This document shows, piece after piece, positions 62,887-64,000 of a DNA stretch of 64,000 bases. Every line of letters begins with the position of its first letter. The stretch's first letter is position 1. Source of the stretch: Catonella sp963539695 (GTDB lineage: Bacteria > Bacillota > Clostridia > Lachnospirales > Lachnospiraceae). A program made the translations under genes and the position numbers. The DNA is taken from NCBI GenBank assembly GCA_963539695.1, contig CAUTOC010000008.1, positions 3,831 through 67,830 of the forward strand, written 5' to 3'. Below the pieces are notes generated by a model. The model saw nothing but the letters and a program-made list of their open reading frames with translations. It was not told where the DNA came from and did not search any database.

Positions 62887-63002
62887 CATAAGCCTAAGCA
62901 CAAACTACCTTCAACCTATACAGGGATAAGACATATATTTTTTGAAAAAATTTAGGCTAAGGAATTAGTTGTAATACTTGTCGGATTGCTTATGGCAAGT
63001 GC
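62887..63002 (+). promoter_or_regulatory. Possible structured 5' leader of upp
   Basis: CATAAGC (62887-62893) can pair with GCTTATG (62988-62994), while AGCCTAA (62891-62897), which shares three bases, can pair with TTAGGCT (62952-62958). ACTTG/CAAGT (62976-62980, 62996-63000) forms a further hairpin. The mutually exclusive pairs resemble a switch. No PyrR-type site was recognised. Confidence 0.4.
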
Positions 63003-63104
63003 ATTTTAGATTTATTTTCTGTTTTCTCTTGTAATTATTCTAAAATTGCATTAAAATTTACTGGATAGTTGTAAATACAGTTACAGTTGATTTAGGAGGA
63101 AATT

Positions 63105-63734
63105 ATGTCAAAAGTTACAGTAATGAATCATCCATTAATCCAGCATAAAATCGGAATTATGCGTGTTAAAGATACTTCAACAAAAGAATTTCGTGATTTA
63201 GTTTCAGAAATTGCAATGCTTATCTGCTATGAAGCAACTAGAGAACTTAATCTTGCTGATAAGGAAATAGAGACACCATTAGAAAAGACTGTTGTTAAGG
63301 AAATAGCCGGAAAGAAACTTTGCATAGTTCCTATTCTTCGTGCGGGGCTTCACATGGCTGACGGTATTCTTAATCTTGTACCAAATGCCAAGGTCGGTCA
63401 TATAGGTATGTATCGTAATGAAGAAACCTTAGAGCCTGTTGAATATTTCTGTAAGCTTCCTAAAGATGCTGATGAAAGAGATATCTTTGTAGTAGATCCA
63501 ATGCTTGCTACAGGCGGTTCTGCTATCGCTGCTATAAACCGTCTTAAAGCAAGAGGCATAAAGAGCATTCGTTTCCTCTGCCTTATAGCTGCACCTGAAG
63601 GTGTTAAAGCTCTTGAAGAAGCTCACCCTGATATTGATATTTATATCGGTACGGTAGACAGACAACTCAATGAAAACGGATACATTCTTCCAGGACTTGG
63701 GGATGCCGGTGATAGAATATACGGAACAAAATAA
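63105..63734 (+). CDS. upp: Uracil phosphoribosyltransferase
   Basis: 209 residues, the standard length. MNHPLIQHKIGIMR at the start, VPILRAGLHMADGIL, the PRPP loop VVDPMLATGGSA near residue 130, and the uracil-binding end GYILPGLGDAGDRIYGTK. It salvages uracil to UMP. Strong TTAGGAGGA site. Single gene with its own terminator. Confidence 0.97.
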   Translation: MSKVTVMNHPLIQHKIGIMRVKDTSTKEFRDLVSEIAMLICYEATRELNLADKEIETPLEKTVVKEIAGKKLCIVPILRAGLHMADGILNLVPNAKVGHIGMYRNEETLEPVEYFCKLPKDADERDIFVVDPMLATGGSAIAAINRLKARGIKSIRFLCLIAAPEGVKALEEAHPDIDIYIGTVDRQLNENGYILPGLGDAGDRIYGTK

Positions 63735-63785
63735 AAATAACAGGTATATGTACTTACTGCATATACCTGTTATTTTGTACTTTTC
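63734..63785 (+). terminator. Terminator of upp
   Basis: A perfect 17-bp stem (63734-63750 with 63760-63776; ends ...CAGGTATATG / CATATACCTG...) with a 9-nt loop, followed by GTACTTTTCCCTTTCTT. It starts at the upp stop codon. Confidence 0.8.
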
Positions 63786-64000
63786 CCTTTCTTGTATTCT
63801 TATTTTTGTTATTATCTCTCTTTTTACCCGGTTTTTGATTATTATTTGGTATTTTTTAGCTTGTTTTAAAGAGTATTTCTTATAATAAATAAGATTAAAA
63901 CATATCTATAATAAATTTTTGTCTATTTTGTATAATAAATCTTTGAAATTTTGTGCAGTTTACCGTTGGCTAAATTTCTGATTTATATTATAATATCTTT
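63786..64000. other. AT-rich end of window
   Basis: No gene or structure that I can support after the upp terminator. Confidence 0.6.

Larger units (their letters stand above)
62476..63104. other. 629-bp divergent region between pfl and upp
   Basis: No gene is found. It contains the pfl promoter (62530-62558), two inverted repeats upstream of it (62584-62653), a candidate upp promoter (62813-62841) and a structured leader (62887-63002). The stretch 62660-62810 is AT-rich with nothing recognisable. Confidence 0.75.

Noticed and set aside
63670..63885. Plus-strand frame overlapping the end of upp
   Set aside because: It starts inside upp, runs through the terminator hairpin and lacks a ribosome-binding site; its hydrophobic end reflects T-rich DNA.

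Overview
The window looks like chromosome from a motile, anaerobic, low-GC Firmicute, most likely a Lachnospiraceae-type Clostridium relative. This is inferred from AT-rich intergenic DNA, strong GGAGG ribosome-binding sites, the CodY/flagellar gene order, a type III glutamine synthetase, a pyruvate formate-lyase system and the protein sequences themselves. The genus cannot be fixed from sequence alone. I see no rRNA, tRNA, prophage, insertion sequence or CRISPR array.

Layout. 1-3042: the end of an EAL (c-di-GMP) protein, RqcH and a PHP phosphatase. 3032-6494: an Rrf2 regulator with MnmA, and two GT2 glycosyltransferases. 6585-18954: a single flagellar operon read on the minus strand from a duplicated sigma-A promoter (flgB flgC fliE fliF fliG fliH fliI fliJ motE/ylxF fliK flgD, a small flagellar-operon gene, flgE) and closed by a terminator. 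fliF carries a one-base frameshift, and FlgD has a 12-unit GDKK tail. 19031-24802: codY, topA, dprA and yifB/comM.

24953-36809 is the accessory part. It holds an ion/anion permease, an Abi_2-type gene with a compact upstream ncRNA unit (own promoter and terminator), an ABC-2 exporter, and a candidate RiPP locus. The RiPP locus is a 31-residue Cys-containing precursor missed by ORF length cut-offs, a radical SAM/SPASM maturase and an ABC exporter. Divergent from it, across a long dyad operator, is a 56-residue exported peptide gene that runs convergently into a large HTH-TPR regulator. This arrangement suggests a peptide-pheromone-controlled RiPP system. A polar amino-acid ABC importer follows.

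37167-53867 is mostly metabolism on the minus strand: mntP, glnN (GSIII) with a YesL-like membrane protein, serC-serA, ilvD-ilvB, purB, a degenerate sigma-70-like gene and leuS. A 449-bp palindromic, MITE-like element lies between serC and ilvB, and a short relative of its core lies at 26342-26432. 53947-57549 returns to motility and c-di-GMP: two PilZ proteins flanking a second FliK-like protein with a sigma-D-like promoter. 57757-64000 has a MATE exporter, a pyruvate formate-lyase whose glycyl-radical domain is a separate gene, its activase, and upp behind a long structured leader.

The genes connect through several themes. Flagellar assembly, c-di-GMP sensing (EAL, PilZ) and nutrient sensing (CodY) form a motility group. 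Serine, branched-chain amino acid, glutamine and amino-acid uptake genes form a nitrogen group. PFL/PflA gives mixed-acid fermentation. The 26.3-34.2 kb interval is the most likely place for a little-described system.
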